Shown here: in pieces, positions 36,891 through 47,993 of the stretch
How the letters are laid out: the number at the start of each line of letters is the position of its first letter
How positions within the stretch are numbered: position 1 is the stretch's first letter
Source of the DNA: Saksenaea vasiformis B4078
Taxonomy: Eukaryota > Mucoromycota > Mucoromycetes > Mucorales > Saksenaeaceae
Direction: 5' to 3'
DNA length: 63,545 nucleotides
NCBI GenBank assembly: GCA_000697055.1
Contig: JNDT01001982.1
Span: 1 to 63,545, forward strand
Made by a program: the position numbers and the translations under genes
Notes under the pieces: model-generated
The model's input: the letters and a program-made list of their open reading frames with translations, nothing else
The model's database searches: none
Told to the model about the DNA's origin: nothing

Positions 36891-38332
36891 TCATGATGCG
36901 GCCCATGCAACAATTGCTGCTTTAAGAAGACCTGAAATTAAAGACGGGCTCCGGTCTGTTTCCAAGAATCTATTGATATGCGTTAAAACATGAGGATAGT
37001 TCCCATTTTTCTTCACCTGTTCAATCTCGGCCATAACCTAAAGAAACGTATATGTTAAACGTCTATTACTCGTTTCCCTTTTTTGTCACCTCGTCCGTCA
37101 ATAGATGTAGATATCGGATGCCTTTCACATTTTCTTCAACCTGCGAAGGCTGGGACGCCCCTGTGATTACAGCTGACACATTTGGATTCTTGAGACACCA
37201 CGCAATAGCCAGCTGCGCTGGAGTAATATTCAGTCTCTGAGCCACTCGCTAAGCCAAAGACAGGGTCATGAACACGTCCTCCTTTTTTCCCGCAACCTTA
37301 TAGTTTGTAAAACATACCCCCAGTTGTACCACTTTTTCGACTTTACGTCTGCCCTCTTCACTAAAGAACCCCGCGCGTAATCGATTGACCACCGGATGAT
37401 CTTGGATGGCCAGTCGTGCGTCTAGTGGAATCTTTCCGTCATTGTACTTTCCAGTCAGTACACCCGAAGCCAATGGTGACCAGACGGTAACGCCAATTCC
37501 GTAGGTACTGCATAAGGTCTTATATTCTTTTTCCACCCGCTCCCGGTGAAACATGTTGTACTGAGGTTGCTTTTGCCAGATTTCAGTAAAAAATATTCCT
37601 TTTGTCTCTTTCCTCGTCTGCTTCTAACCTCAACTACTGGCTCAATAAGATTCAGTCGTCTGGCCACTTCAATGGCTTCGATCACCAAATGTATAGGCCA
37701 CTCGCTAGTGCCCCAGTACAAAGCCATGCCTTTATCAATGCACCAGGAGAATGCACGAACAATTTCCTCCATGGGTGTGTCGATATCAGGCCGCTGAGCA
37801 TAGACGATATCGACGTAATCCAGCTGAAGTCGTTTCAAAGAAGCAGTCAAGCCCTCAATAACGTGTTTACGCGACAAACCACGGTCATTCGGTCCTTTGC
37901 CGCCCCAAAACACTTTCGTGGCTATAACATAATCTGATCGCCGCCATTTATGCCGTCGAATAGCTAATCCCATGTCAATTTCGGCTTGACCACCTATGTG
38001 TCCAGCGTTATGTCAAAGGAGCTGAGTCGCTGCAGGAAACCTGCCTGAATGGGATTCTGCTACATCAAAGAAGTTGACGCCATGTTCAAATGCAACGCGC
38101 ATGCATTCTGCTGCAGTGTCTTTATGCATTGCGAACAATTATCTTAGAATTTGCTCGTTTCCAGAGCCTTGCCTCACCTGCATCAATCTGTGCCGCTAAG
38201 GAGAGGAAACTGTCATTAGATCAACCCTGTTCTCTTCTGTTTTCCGTCACTTGCTTTACCAAATGTAATCCAAGATCCTAGACCGATTGCACTAACTTTC
38301 AACCCTGAGGATCCAAGGTAACGGTATTCCAT
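36891..38332 (-). CDS. aldo-keto reductase (Kv-beta-like) with altered catalytic tetrad
   Basis: Seven-exon gene of the AKR superfamily, NADPH-binding TIM barrel, closest in layout to the voltage-gated potassium-channel beta / AKR6 group. Visible: [136 protein letters not shown] and [15 protein letters not shown] last intron joins LLTDE to [12 protein letters not shown], and the protein ends [11 protein letters not shown]. The Asp and Lys of the tetrad are present (FFDVA, ATKVF), but the usual Tyr (AEVY) is His (AESH) and the usual His (HRPD) is Gln (QRPD). Joining ESHSG to [13 protein letters not shown] needs a GC-AG intron. Reductase activity is doubtful. Confidence 0.85.
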
Positions 38333-39004
38333 AAGTGAAAAAAAAAAAAGCACAGATCCTTTTTTCTCGGTCAGTCGCGGGAAGTAGCCTTTGTGCTTAT
38401 TTTCGGGAAAAAGGATATCCGTGGTTACATCATGAGTGTAAAGCACCCCTGCCTCGCTGGGGCGATATAGATCGAATAGAGGATCATGCTACTGTATCTG
38501 CAGACAACAACACCTTAATGGTCTTCATCATGTTACGACAGATTTTCGTATGAACCTGATTCATTGAAACTGGACTTCTCCTTTTTCTTTGCGCTTTGGA
38601 CAATTGTCACACAACGGCACATTCCCAAACTACCCTGTATAAATTGCTGACAGTTGGTGTTCCTCGACGGATTATTTAACCCACCGTAACTCTTTCGCAT
38701 CAGAGAGTATCTGAACAGGAGGCGACGCTATCTATACCAATCATTTCATGGACAATGTTACCAAGAAGCATACGTAGGTTGCAAGTAAAAAAGGTCCGCT
38801 GATCTGTGTAACCTTCTCGTAACGTAGCATCTGTATGTCGACTATTACTACATGGAAGGAAATGGCCCTAATAATAATGACTTAACAAGTTGCTGCTCCT
38901 GCTCCTAATTTTACTGGGAAGGTACTGTTCTGCGTTTCTTTAAGCTCTTTAGTGTTGATTCCAAAATAAATTTTACATTGGATGCAGTCCTTGTTGCATG
39001 CTGT
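38333..39004. other. intergenic, no gene recognised
   Basis: 5' flank of the aldo-keto reductase; short frames only. An A run at 38339-38349 immediately precedes its start codon. Confidence 0.4.
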
Positions 39005-39175
39005 GCTCTGTATTTTTGCGGTACTCTATATGAATTTTGCCTCCATCGAAGGACCAAGATGACACAAGTAGAGTATGAACTTCTCGCTAATTCATATACT
39101 ATTAACCGCATATTCAATATTCTTTCAGCATAGACTTGGTTTCCACAGACGCAGAACTTATAGATAAGCGTTCAA
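39005..39175 (-). repeat. dispersed repeat family, degenerate copy F
   Basis: Aligns in reverse orientation to the left inverted-arm part of copies A and B: TACTCTATATGAATTTTGCC then TCCATCGAAGG, AAGTAGAGTATGAAC, and GACGCAGAACTTATAGAT at the other arm. It is strongly diverged and lacks the outer part. Confidence 0.55.
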
Positions 39176-39487
39176 TACGTAGCAATGTTTACAACACGTA
39201 TACTTTGGTCGACAAGTTCACCGTTCCGCTAGTTACTGGTATTAATTTATTCACCTCATGCAGAGCGCTCAACTATACCACATTGTTGCTGCTTACATCT
39301 GCTAAGGAAGCCCATGAAGCGGTACTCCTGTCCGTGTATATTTTTTATCATCGGTACTTTAAGTATTCTTGTACAACCTTGATTTACTATACTATATAAG
39401 CTCTAAATCTGCTTTGTCATAGAAGGCAACTAAGTCGTTCTGATTGACTGCATATCGTGATACGGCATGGAGAAAAAAAATATCGCA

Positions 39488-40303
39488 GGTCAACTACGAT
39501 AACTACGAACCGGACATTATTTTAATGTTGGAAGCCGTGTACTCCGGCATTATGCGATTCGTTGGAAAAACTCTGGAACTAGAACGTGTTCCCACGCTGC
39601 AATAAGATGTAAACGCCTAAGAGGAGCGGTGTCTAGGTTGACAGAATCTGTGTGCTGCGGTGTCAGCTGTGCAAATTCATTCTTCAATGCAAAGGACTGT
39701 GTCTGTTCGTTTAAGTTAACAACCGGGCACTACGACTGGAACTTACGGTTGGCGCAAAGCTGGCGTTTTTGTTATTGGCTCAAATTGTGTACTTCATTTG
39801 TTATACGCTCTGCATCTTCAAAAGAGTGCCGTATAAAACAAGTTTCTACATCGACCGGCTTGTCCACTGGTTCTCTAGTCCAGAAGGAGTGAGCCTGTTG
39901 ACATTTTCTTCTCCTGCTCAGGTTCATTGCTGCAGCACTGGATTATGTCATTTATAAACCAGATACTGAGGTATCGGACACCAATACGGTTTGCGGTACT
40001 GCTGAGCCCTATAAGGAAATAGTTTGCTATAGGTCAAAGCGCGAGTATGTACTGACAACTAGGAACGAGAAGTATGATGCAATGCAGAGGATCTGTTGTA
40101 TATTGTCTAGTGGATGTACGACACGAAAAACCTGCGTATGGATGGGCATCATTCCGCTCATTTTACATAAGCTCCGCAGCAGTGATAATGAAGATAAACT
40201 GGGGCGGCGTGCACATAGTAGATTATTCTTCTGCTTAAAAAAACGTAAAATGACAACATCTGCGGGTGAGAAGATCATCCCTCTTCCTTTTAAGCTCAAC
40301 TGA
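39488..40303 (+). pseudogene. unrecognised, probably decayed gene
   Basis: After an acceptor-like ATCGCAG the sequence reads VNYDNYEPDIILMLEAVYSG and IMRFVGKTLELERVPTLQ, then a stop. A second frame (39600-39892, no ATG) runs to SLVQKE, and a 33-bp possible intron (GTGAGC...CTCAG) joins it to FIAAALDYVIYKPDTEVSDT and SKREYVLTTRNEKYDAMQ, open to the stop at 40303 (IIPLPFKLN). The long open stretch of about 130 codons suggests former or present coding. I do not recognise the protein, and the frame change after VPTLQ suggests damage or a missed intron. Confidence 0.35.
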
Positions 40304-40689
40304 ACTTAAGTTTCCTGTCATTGAGTTGCCCAGGGAAGAATATTACGTCGTTTGTCGTCTATCATTTAAAATCACACTAGCGTCAGCAAGATGCATGTAT
40401 AGCATAAAGCATGTTTAGTACTCTACACACAACACCACGTCAACTGGGATATACGTTCTAATTTCCTGTGCATTTTTGATATGCTACGTCGATCAGAATT
40501 CTCCACTTGGTCCAATCTTCCACAAGAGCGCAAGATGCATGAAAAAAATTGCCGCCAGGAAGGCTTCTGTTCGTTTTTCAGCAATTCCAAATGCTCAAAA
40601 CACACGCGCAATGTCAGCAAAACGCACATATTCTCAGTATCCTACCGGAAGCAGCAACAGTTCTCACGCTAAGGGCAGATTTCACCTAA

Positions 40690-41185
40690 AATGATCCGTA
40701 TTTAAGGGGGCGCATGAATTTCCTTTCTTTTTCTTTGGCTCCTTTTCCCTCATGAAACGTTCCCGGTACGTACTGGGGTTGACTATACACAAAGGAACTC
40801 ATGTCTTTTGATCGATTGTGTAGACCATTGTGTAGACCATTGGTCGTTAAACTATGACACTGGCCACTCCCACTCCCACTCCCATCGAAATGGTGTGGGA
40901 TGCGGCACCTGCGAATGCGTAGGATTACCCTTCGGGGGTTAAGTAAAATGGCATCCAAGTATTATTCCATTTACTAACCATGACCAGATTTTTATACTGT
41001 CTATACGAATTTCGCGTCCATCGAGGGGCCGCGTTGATTAAGTAGTTTATGAATTTGTTGCCAACTTGTGTATTAACGAACGCATACTTGAACTTTTTTA
41101 TCATAAAAGTGGCTCCTCATGGACACAAAATTTATATAGATTGGCGTAAAACTTGTTCAATAAACAGTAGGTACCTGCAATCTAC
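40690..41185 (-). repeat. dispersed repeat family, copy B
   Basis: Reverse-orientation copy: CCGTATTTAAGGGGGCGCAT and TTTCTTTGGCTCC at one side, TTCGGGGGTTAAGTAAAATG, TTCCATTTACTAACCATGA, then the inverted-arm part (TCTATACGAATTTCGCGTCC against GGACACAAAATTTATATAGA) and GTTCAATAAACAGTAGGTAC at the outer edge. A short tandem duplication GTGTAGACCATT occurs near 40820, and a CCCACT triplet near 40866-40884. Confidence 0.75.
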
Positions 41186-43878
41186 ATACAAACGACGAGA
41201 AGCGGTGGAGTGGTATTTCCGCAATTGATTAGATGAGGACGCAGATCTCAATCAATCAGTAATGGACATTCCTTTGTTGCTTCAAACTACAGAGCAATTG
41301 ACATATTTAATATGTAATATTACATATGAGTTTCTGGTGAAACGCCTACCTTATCACGATGAGAAAAGTCTGTATTCAGGAGCCGGGTTCGGCATTTGCT
41401 TGTTTAGGCATACCATCTGGTTAACGCATGTGGCATGACCGCAGCTGTCGCTTAACGTAAACAATAATACATTCATGTGGGCAAAAATTAGGTTAGGTGC
41501 TGGTGGTGATGGCGGATGTGGCCATAACCGACATTAGCAGGGTCACTGACGCCCCGTCTTGTCTGTGATAGTTCACACTGTGTACTCCAGACCTTTGATG
41601 CTTATTGCGTTCCGTTCGACTTCCCAAAAAAAATTCTGAACTTTTATCAAAAAGTCAAATGATAGACCGATTTTCCGTACAGTTCATTAAATAGACAGTG
41701 ATCCCATGTAATTTGTACCATGAATTAGCTGGTAAAGCGAAGGCGTGAGGTGCAGCACGAACCAAACGGCTAGGAAATTCCTTCCGATTCTTGTGCAACG
41801 TATGCGCTTCTTGCGGTCCCGAGAAAGATATGCATTTCATCAGTTACGTAAACACAGGCGAATTCACTTGACAGAAAAGAGCGGTACTGGTCATTGTATC
41901 ATGGATACTTACCTTGTGGATTAAACAGCTCTGCTTGTTATTGTCTCTGCTATTCCGTCCAGGACGCGCCATGCCGATGAACCACGTACAAGCAGAGACC
42001 AGTCTTTCGGGGATTCCGATAGTGTAACGCGCCGCAACCCAGTAGCTTATTGTTCTCCTTGTCAGCAGTATCAATGTCAGCTAGTTTGTCAGGTCCCGAA
42101 ACTGCCACGTGCCCGGAGTTTTCCCCTTCTTCTATGCAACAAGAAAGTCTGGCGTGTCCCCCGGAAAGGACATTGTCACAACGTCGCCATACTTAAATTT
42201 AAGATTTTTGTTTTGCTACAGTTAAGGATTGACTGCAAAAATGGCAACCCGCACCAATGTTAGCAATACAATATGCTCCTGTAATTAGAACTTCCTACTT
42301 GAGACAAATAGCATCTCTCATTAGCGGAAATAGCTGCCGATGTCAAACGTCGGCGGATAGATTGCTGATTAGTGGGCTGCTATTGGCCTATACCTCAGTC
42401 GATGGTCCCAAACCTTGGTGACCACAATTACGCGAGACTTCGACTACTACTCACAAACTGCTTCAGTCAGAGTAGTAGATAATGCAAAATGAAATTAATG
42501 TTCGGATTGATGACATTGTCTATACAGTGAAATCGAAATGGCCATTGATATTTTTTAAACGTTATTGGCAAAGAAGAAACGGCAACGACCCTGTTAGTAT
42601 AACTTGATTGTTGCGGCAAACCTCTTGAATTTGGAAATCACCCCGATCTATAAAACTTTTTCTTTTATGGAACGACATGACTTTCCAAATTGATGCGGCA
42701 CGGCGGAAAAACCTGATTTTCCCCTTCTAGCTGGATGTCTATGATAATCGCAGTGCATCGTGCTATATGTATCCTGAGATTCAGTTAAGACATTATACAT
42801 AAAAAAAAGTGACGCTAAAGGATTAGCTATGGGATCGCCAGAGATGAGTCATCTTCCGACTATCTATCTTGTGACAGGTTGCAATGGTAACAGGACACGT
42901 CGCAATAGGACTGCTTTAATGCAAGCGAAATTGATTGCATCAACGTGGTCGCAGGTCGGGTTCATTTTTCGAGTGCACAGTTATTTTCGTATACTGAGTT
43001 CATGGTGCACAGATAGCTGTGAAAACAAAGATAAATCTTGTTGAATTCATATCCACGCAGCACTGCATACGATTGAGCTCATCGTCAGGCTGTACAATGT
43101 ATAACACCATGATTGTGTTGCACTTGTAACGTTAGTACTATAATACACACTTTATTAAGCAACACGCTGAACGATTGCAATAGGATTTCAGCACTTTTTC
43201 TCTAATGCAAAAGAGTAAACGCTGGTCCGACTTGGAGGGGAATTGTACCTCTCTTGCGTCCATAGATATACGCTGATCGAATGGCACAAAAGAAGAGAGA
43301 TATCAATGGAATGATCATCCTCAGCTTTCAGGTGACGACATTCCTATCGCCATTATCAGTGCTATAAGGTACCGGGATCATTTAAACTTTCAAACCATCA
43401 GTATCACTGTGGGGTACACCCACAGTTGTTACAAACTTAAGCTCCGTACCGCAAAGCAACGTTAAGCAAAGCGATTAATTTTATCATCCCCTTGAAATGT
43501 TTGTAATGAGTCAAGAAGAAAGTTGCAATTCTGAAGGCCTCCTAGAGATCAGAGGCCCAGTGAAAAGTGCGGAAAGCAGAAGAACGTTATTCCGAGCCGA
43601 ATGGGCTCCGTGTACGACGAAAGGTGTTAAAACCCCTTTTCATAACGCCTTGTGTACCCTTGCCCCTTTTCTACTTCCCTATCTTCCGCTTCGTCGGGGA
43701 ATTCACCGCAAATATTTGAAAACCTGTTCTATTTTCCTTCATACATGTCGGTATAGTACCAAAACCAGGTGTGCTATATCAATTGCGACAAACCTCGAGA
43801 AAAAGAACGAAGGAACCAGCCTCTTATGTAATTTATTTCTTGCTGTTATTTTTAAGACTACAAGGACTACTGCATCAT
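41186..43878. other. gene-poor 2.7 kb, no gene recognised
   Basis: Only short frames. A plus-strand frame at 42829-43044 (MGSPEMSHLPTIYLVTGCNG) and one at 43497-43901 have no domain; the latter abuts the 3' end of the secreted protein gene and is likely chance or untranslated sequence. Confidence 0.35.
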
Positions 43879-44695
43879 TTAATCCCAGCTCCATCGGATA
43901 GGAATTCTGCCTTTCTCCATTGATCCAATGCGTTCGAAAGCTGCAGGAGTCAAGTCAACGCTGCCTTTCTTGCACGAAGGACACTACGAGATCACTGTTA
44001 CTCTACATTGATCAAATCATTTCTAGGAGACTTACTGTATCTACAATCTTCACTGTAACAGAACCCTTAGGACCGTGGACTGTAATAGAACGACCACAAA
44101 GGTGGTTCTCGTTGGGATTCTTAGGATTATCCATTTGTGGCGCATTCAGGGCGGCGACCATATCAGAATCAGTATATTCGCCACCACAAGAAGTATAGCC
44201 CCCAGCAGGATGATAGTAGGTACCATCCCCGCTGAAGACTTTACCACTTCCTCCGCTGCCTCCGGTGGAAGTGGGTTTAGCGCTGCTTGTAGTCCTTGAT
44301 GTTGTGACAGTTGTAGTTGTAGTCGTAGTGGTGCGCTCATGCTTTTTTGTCTTTGTGCTGGTGGGTTCATGTGTTATAGCCGATATAGTGAGCGTGGATG
44401 TGGTAGTTGATCTGTGCATCGTGGTACTACTTGGAGCCAGCGTTGTAGAAGACGATTTCCTGTGATGATGGGTAGCCGACGAAGAATATGTAGTGGTTAG
44501 GGTAGATGTGGCCATGGTTGTAGCGATAGAATGGAGATGTTTATGCCCTTTCTCTTTGTGACATCGTTTCGCCAGGTGCGATTCTGGAAGAGGCACTGCT
44601 AAAACCGAGCACCAGGAGGCTACCAGAGCCAACGCAAGCAAAAAGACAAGACGGGTTGCCATTATGTGTACAATTGAAAAGGAATGGTTAGGCAA
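43879..44695 (-). CDS. secreted double-psi beta-barrel protein 2 with Ser/Thr-rich linker
   Basis: Two exons, 44695-44036 and 43983-43879, split by a 52-bp intron exactly between IVDT and CPSC, giving about 254 residues. A signal peptide (MATRLVFLLALALVASWCSV) may start at the second Met. Then come His/Lys-containing sequence, a long Ser/Thr-rich probably O-glycosylated linker (TTTTTTTTVTTSRTTSS), a GGSGGSG hinge and a C-terminal double-psi beta-barrel domain: FSGDGTYYHPAGGYTSCGGE, DSDMVAALNAPQM, GPKGSVTVKIVDT|CPSCKK, VDLTPAAFERIGSM, ending RIPIRWSWD. The domain is clearly paralogous to the 33.9-kb gene, which lacks both intron and linker. The linker suggests a cell-wall-exposed or extended secreted form. 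Confidence 0.92.
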
Positions 44696-44734
44696 GTCTG
44701 AGGATCAGGCCAAGCCAAGAACAGCTGCCGTTGC

Positions 44735-44745
44735 TTTTATATAAA
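44735..44745 (-). promoter_or_regulatory. TATA box of the secreted DPBB gene 2
   Basis: TTTATATAAAA on the minus strand, about 40-50 bp upstream of the start codon at 44695, in good position for a TATA element with a short 5' leader. Confidence 0.55.
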
Positions 44746-45629
44746 TCATTGTTCTGCTTAATTAACTTGGTGTCACGATCTAAATCTTCTTGCCAGATTC
44801 CGGTGTCGCTGTTTTGAAGGTCACATCTAGCTTTTCATGAGCAAAATAGCTTATTTGGTCGCGTTGTTTCACGAGCCAATTACCCTTGTTTTGCTTGGGC
44901 CAGTGCACACGCAAAGAGAAGACTTTTTACGGGTTCCGTCATCGAATCCTGCTAGTCGATTCGTTACACAATGCCACACACCCTCATCGTTTGTGCGTAA
45001 CAAGTAACAAATTGGCTGATTCACAAGCTTTTTCTCGTCTGTGCACAAAAGGCTGTTTTATGCTCCCACCATACGATATCACTACTTTTCTTGCGCACTA
45101 TCAAAATTTTCATTCAACGAAGTAAAACAGCACAGTTGATCGGTCATTTGAACCAGAAGAGTGCATCTGATATATCTGCCTTTCCAAAGACATTTACTAG
45201 TAGACATGCAGAGACTTGCAATACGAAGCAAAAGAAAATCGTATGAGTAAAAGTTATCGGCTCAGTAGAATCGACGAGAGAACGTTTTCGACGCTGATTC
45301 TGTATACAATATTTTTTTGCATGAATTGATAACGTTAGCGCGGTATAGAGAGCTTATGTCAGAGAAAACCCGCTATGCATAGCAGGTAATCATATTGTCG
45401 ACTTGACTCGAAGCTTTGACTACAGGTTCAGAAGCATTGGTAGCAAGTAACTTCAGTTATTGTTGTGAAGTCTACTGTCAACCTTGAAGCAGGTGACTGT
45501 CTTCTCCTCGAGGTTACCAAATCTGGTTCACCGGTAATTATACTTGATTTATCCATCACATGCCCACTCCTTCTCGCTTTCCTTGATGCTTTTAACAACA
45601 GCAGATTTGCGCGGATTCTTACTGTTTAT
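44746..45629. other. intergenic, no gene recognised
   Basis: Upstream flank of the secreted protein gene; short frames only and no recognised repeat. Confidence 0.4.
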
Positions 45630-46240
45630 TGAATATGTCTTCACGCTAATATTAATATATATATTCTGCGTCTGTGGAGAGCCAAGCTTGCACTAATGGA
45701 GGATGGGATATGTGGTCAACTGCATATAGATCGCCGGTAGGTTCATACTCTACTCACGTCAACTTGATCTCTCGATGAACACGAAATTCACATAAAGTAG
45801 CATAAAGATATGTTCATGATTAGTAAATGGAACAAAGCTTGGATGTCATTTTACTTAAACCCCCACAGGGTAATACCGCCGACGGCGGTAGCCGGTCCAG
45901 CACCATGTCCGGTAAGACCGGCAAGGGAAGAACCTAACGACAAAGGTCAATGCCAAGAATTACGCACCGTAGAGGACTTGCAGCGATACAGCGTCTGGCG
46001 CCTATTGCAGAAGATGGATAATACCGAGTATGCGGCAACTTTTGCTTACTTTAATGATTGGCGAAAAGTACCATCATAGTCGAGCGGTTCAGGGCAGAGA
46101 TCTTGCAGGCTAAATGACAAAACAAACATGAGGGATTCTGGATGTGTATTTCATCAGAAGTGCATACCGGGGATTTTAAAGGAAAACAGAGCCAAAGAAA
46201 AAAAAAGGATTTATGTGTCTCTTTAAATACCTGCTGTGTA
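45630..46240 (+). repeat. dispersed repeat family, copy C
   Basis: Begins ACTGTTTATTGAA, contains CTTCACGCTAATATTAATAT, the right arm near 45770-45795 (GATGAACACGAAATTCACAT), ATTAGTAAATGGAACAAAGC, TTTACTTAAACCCCCACAGG, AGAGGACTTGCAGCGATACA and ends GAGCCAAAGAAAAAAAAAGG...CTCTTTAAATACC. It parallels copy A over about 600 bp. A palindrome CCGCCGACGGCGG lies at 45887-45899. An 89-codon frame inside (45810-46079) is a by-product of the repeat. Confidence 0.75.
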
Positions 46241-46424
46241 TTCGAATAAGCTATAAACGTCTCTTTATATATCTGAATACACTATAACTACGTCCAATTT
46301 GCATTCAAATACATCGTAACCTTCTCCAATTATGTGTACTGTGGTACTGTGGATCGTTTGTTTTCGAAAAAAACAAAACAAAAAACGCGCAAAGAGTAAG
46401 TAACGACGTTAGTCACTGGTAAAA

Positions 46425-47439
46425 ATGGCTGGCAAAAAGAAAAGGGGAATCACATCCGCGGAATTACCCTCACATTCTGGCTGTAGAGATTACAATAGTC
46501 GTCGCAGACTTGTTGTAAGTACAGTGGTCCCCCGATAATTTCACCCTCGATTTTTTTCAACCCTCAGCATTTTCAACATCTTTGGAGAAACCGGAGAACT
46601 ATCTACACCTTAGACCATTCCATAAAATTTCAACTCTCGGTGATTTCAACCAGATGCCTGTACTTTGGTGGTTAAAATTATCGGTGTTCCACTGTACCTC
46701 GTCCAGTACAGGTTGTTCCGCTTGGTATAATGCTACAACGAAATCACAAGATTAACAGCAGTTGATTTAACATTTTCTTTGGAATTCATTGCCAATGACT
46801 ACCCCACGAAATCATACAAGTAAGATAAACAAACGCCCTATTCTTTCATTTCTAACTGTCCTGACATTTATTTTCTCCAAACAATAACTTTTATCAATTA
46901 TAGCTTTGTATTTAAACGTCTTACTGAGTATATTCTGGCAGTAGAAACGAGTGATGACTGGATGCTATTAGAGACTCACGGAGACACAGGACGCCTGTAT
47001 TCTGAATTGCGTATGTCCCTATTGATTGCGAGTACGACATAGCTAGCTGCTTATTTATGTATTAAGTCATCTCTGTTAGCTCCATAAGTCTGAAAGAATT
47101 CACATGTACCTGAGGCAAAGAGGAGTGACGAGCGGGTGCCATATACATGGTCATGTCCAACAAGACCAGATCAAGGTCATGTACATCGATTTTTGCTGCC
47201 ATTCCTTTTGGCCCCTCCAAACCACCCTGCAAAATCTTCTGCGTCACGAGAGCCAGTCGAAAATCAGGCTGGCAACAAGGTCGCTATGCCGACACTGACA
47301 AGAGCTTCACCGTCAGTACGATTGGCAGACTAAATTCTTTTTGCTGACGGAAGTGGGATCGCCAAGATTTGTCTATGGTTCCAAGATCACCGCCGTTCGA
47401 GTCTCAAATATACAAAATGTACACATGTTCAAGTGAACT
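46425..47439 (+). CDS. unrecognised multi-exon gene, tentative
   Basis: Pieces that read like exons: MAGKKKRGITSAELPSHSGC and RDYNSRRRLV (46425-46514, donor GTAAGT); VDLTFSLEFIANDYPTKSY (to about 46821, donor GTAAGA); after a pyrimidine-rich acceptor, NFVFKRLTEYILAVETSDDW and MLLETHGDTGRLYSEL (about 46904-47010, donor GTATGT); and a final piece ELHRQYDWQTKFFLLTEVGS, PRFVYGSKITAVRVSNIQNV, ending HMFK at TGA 47439. The phase between the second and third pieces works (Asn codon split). The joins from the first piece to the second and from the third to the last are unresolved. A pogo-type MITE sits in the first putative intron. I know no family for it; it may be a damaged gene. Confidence 0.38.
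46522..46694. mobile_element. 173-bp MITE, pogo/Tc1-mariner type
   Basis: Ends CAGTGGTCCCCCGATAATTT at the left and, as reverse complement at the right, CAGTGGAACACCGATAATTT, flanked on both sides by TA. The short CAGTGG terminus and TA target duplication are those of pogo/Fot1-like elements. It has no coding capacity. Internally, TTTTCAACATC and ATTTCAACTCTCGG-type repeats extend the symmetry. It lies inside the first putative intron of the tentative gene at 46425. Confidence 0.8.
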
Positions 47440-47993
47440 GGAACCGTCGACAGGTAGTTAAGCAAGTATACTGGAATCCATCATAGCAAATACTTGCATA
47501 ACGGCATAGATACTGCCTCTTACTGCTGTCGCCACCTAATTAGCTGTATTTATGTCTTATGCTGCAGAAATGAGAACTCTCAAGCTGCATCGTTCAGTAA
47601 GAAAGAGTTAGAAAAGTCGACCTGTAGGACCGAGTTAGGTGCATGGATGTGGGTAACGCAGAGCGAGAAGGTGGTAAGGAAAAGAAAAAAAGAAGAAGAT
47701 AGGCCGGATATCAGAATATCATAGTACATGGACGTCAACGAAGTAGCAAGAAGGAAAAAAAAATGGGCAAAAAAGAAAACAAAAAGATAGTGCGTCATAG
47801 TTGTTAACACGATTCACCCGACCAAACCTACTTAGTCCGTGGTTCGAGAAACCCGGCCCATTCTTCTGTTTTCTAATGGTGGCACCCCCCGATGTTTAAT
47901 GATTCAACGGGAAACATCTCAGAATCTTGTTTCTGTGTAACCTAATTGAGAAAAACGGCGGATCGCTGTTTTTTCTTTCTTTGTCTTTCGTTT
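47440..47993. other. spacer upstream of the Kre9-like gene 1
   Basis: No independent gene recognised. If the Kre9-like protein has a signal-peptide exon it should lie here; a long pyrimidine tract (47970-47993) immediately before the domain would serve as its acceptor region. Confidence 0.35.

Noticed and set aside
43497..43901. 134-codon plus-strand frame
   Set aside because: It overlaps the 3' end of the secreted protein gene on the other strand, has no domain, and has biased composition; treated as chance.
45810..46079. 89-codon frame in repeat copy C
   Set aside because: It does not persist in the other copies of the repeat and has no domain.
47946..47993. Upstream extension of the Kre9-like gene 1 giving a signal-like N-terminus (RKTADRCFFFLCLSF)
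   Set aside because: It would start at a TTG directly after a stop, and the stretch is better read as the pyrimidine tract of a splice acceptor; the paralogue has a stop there.
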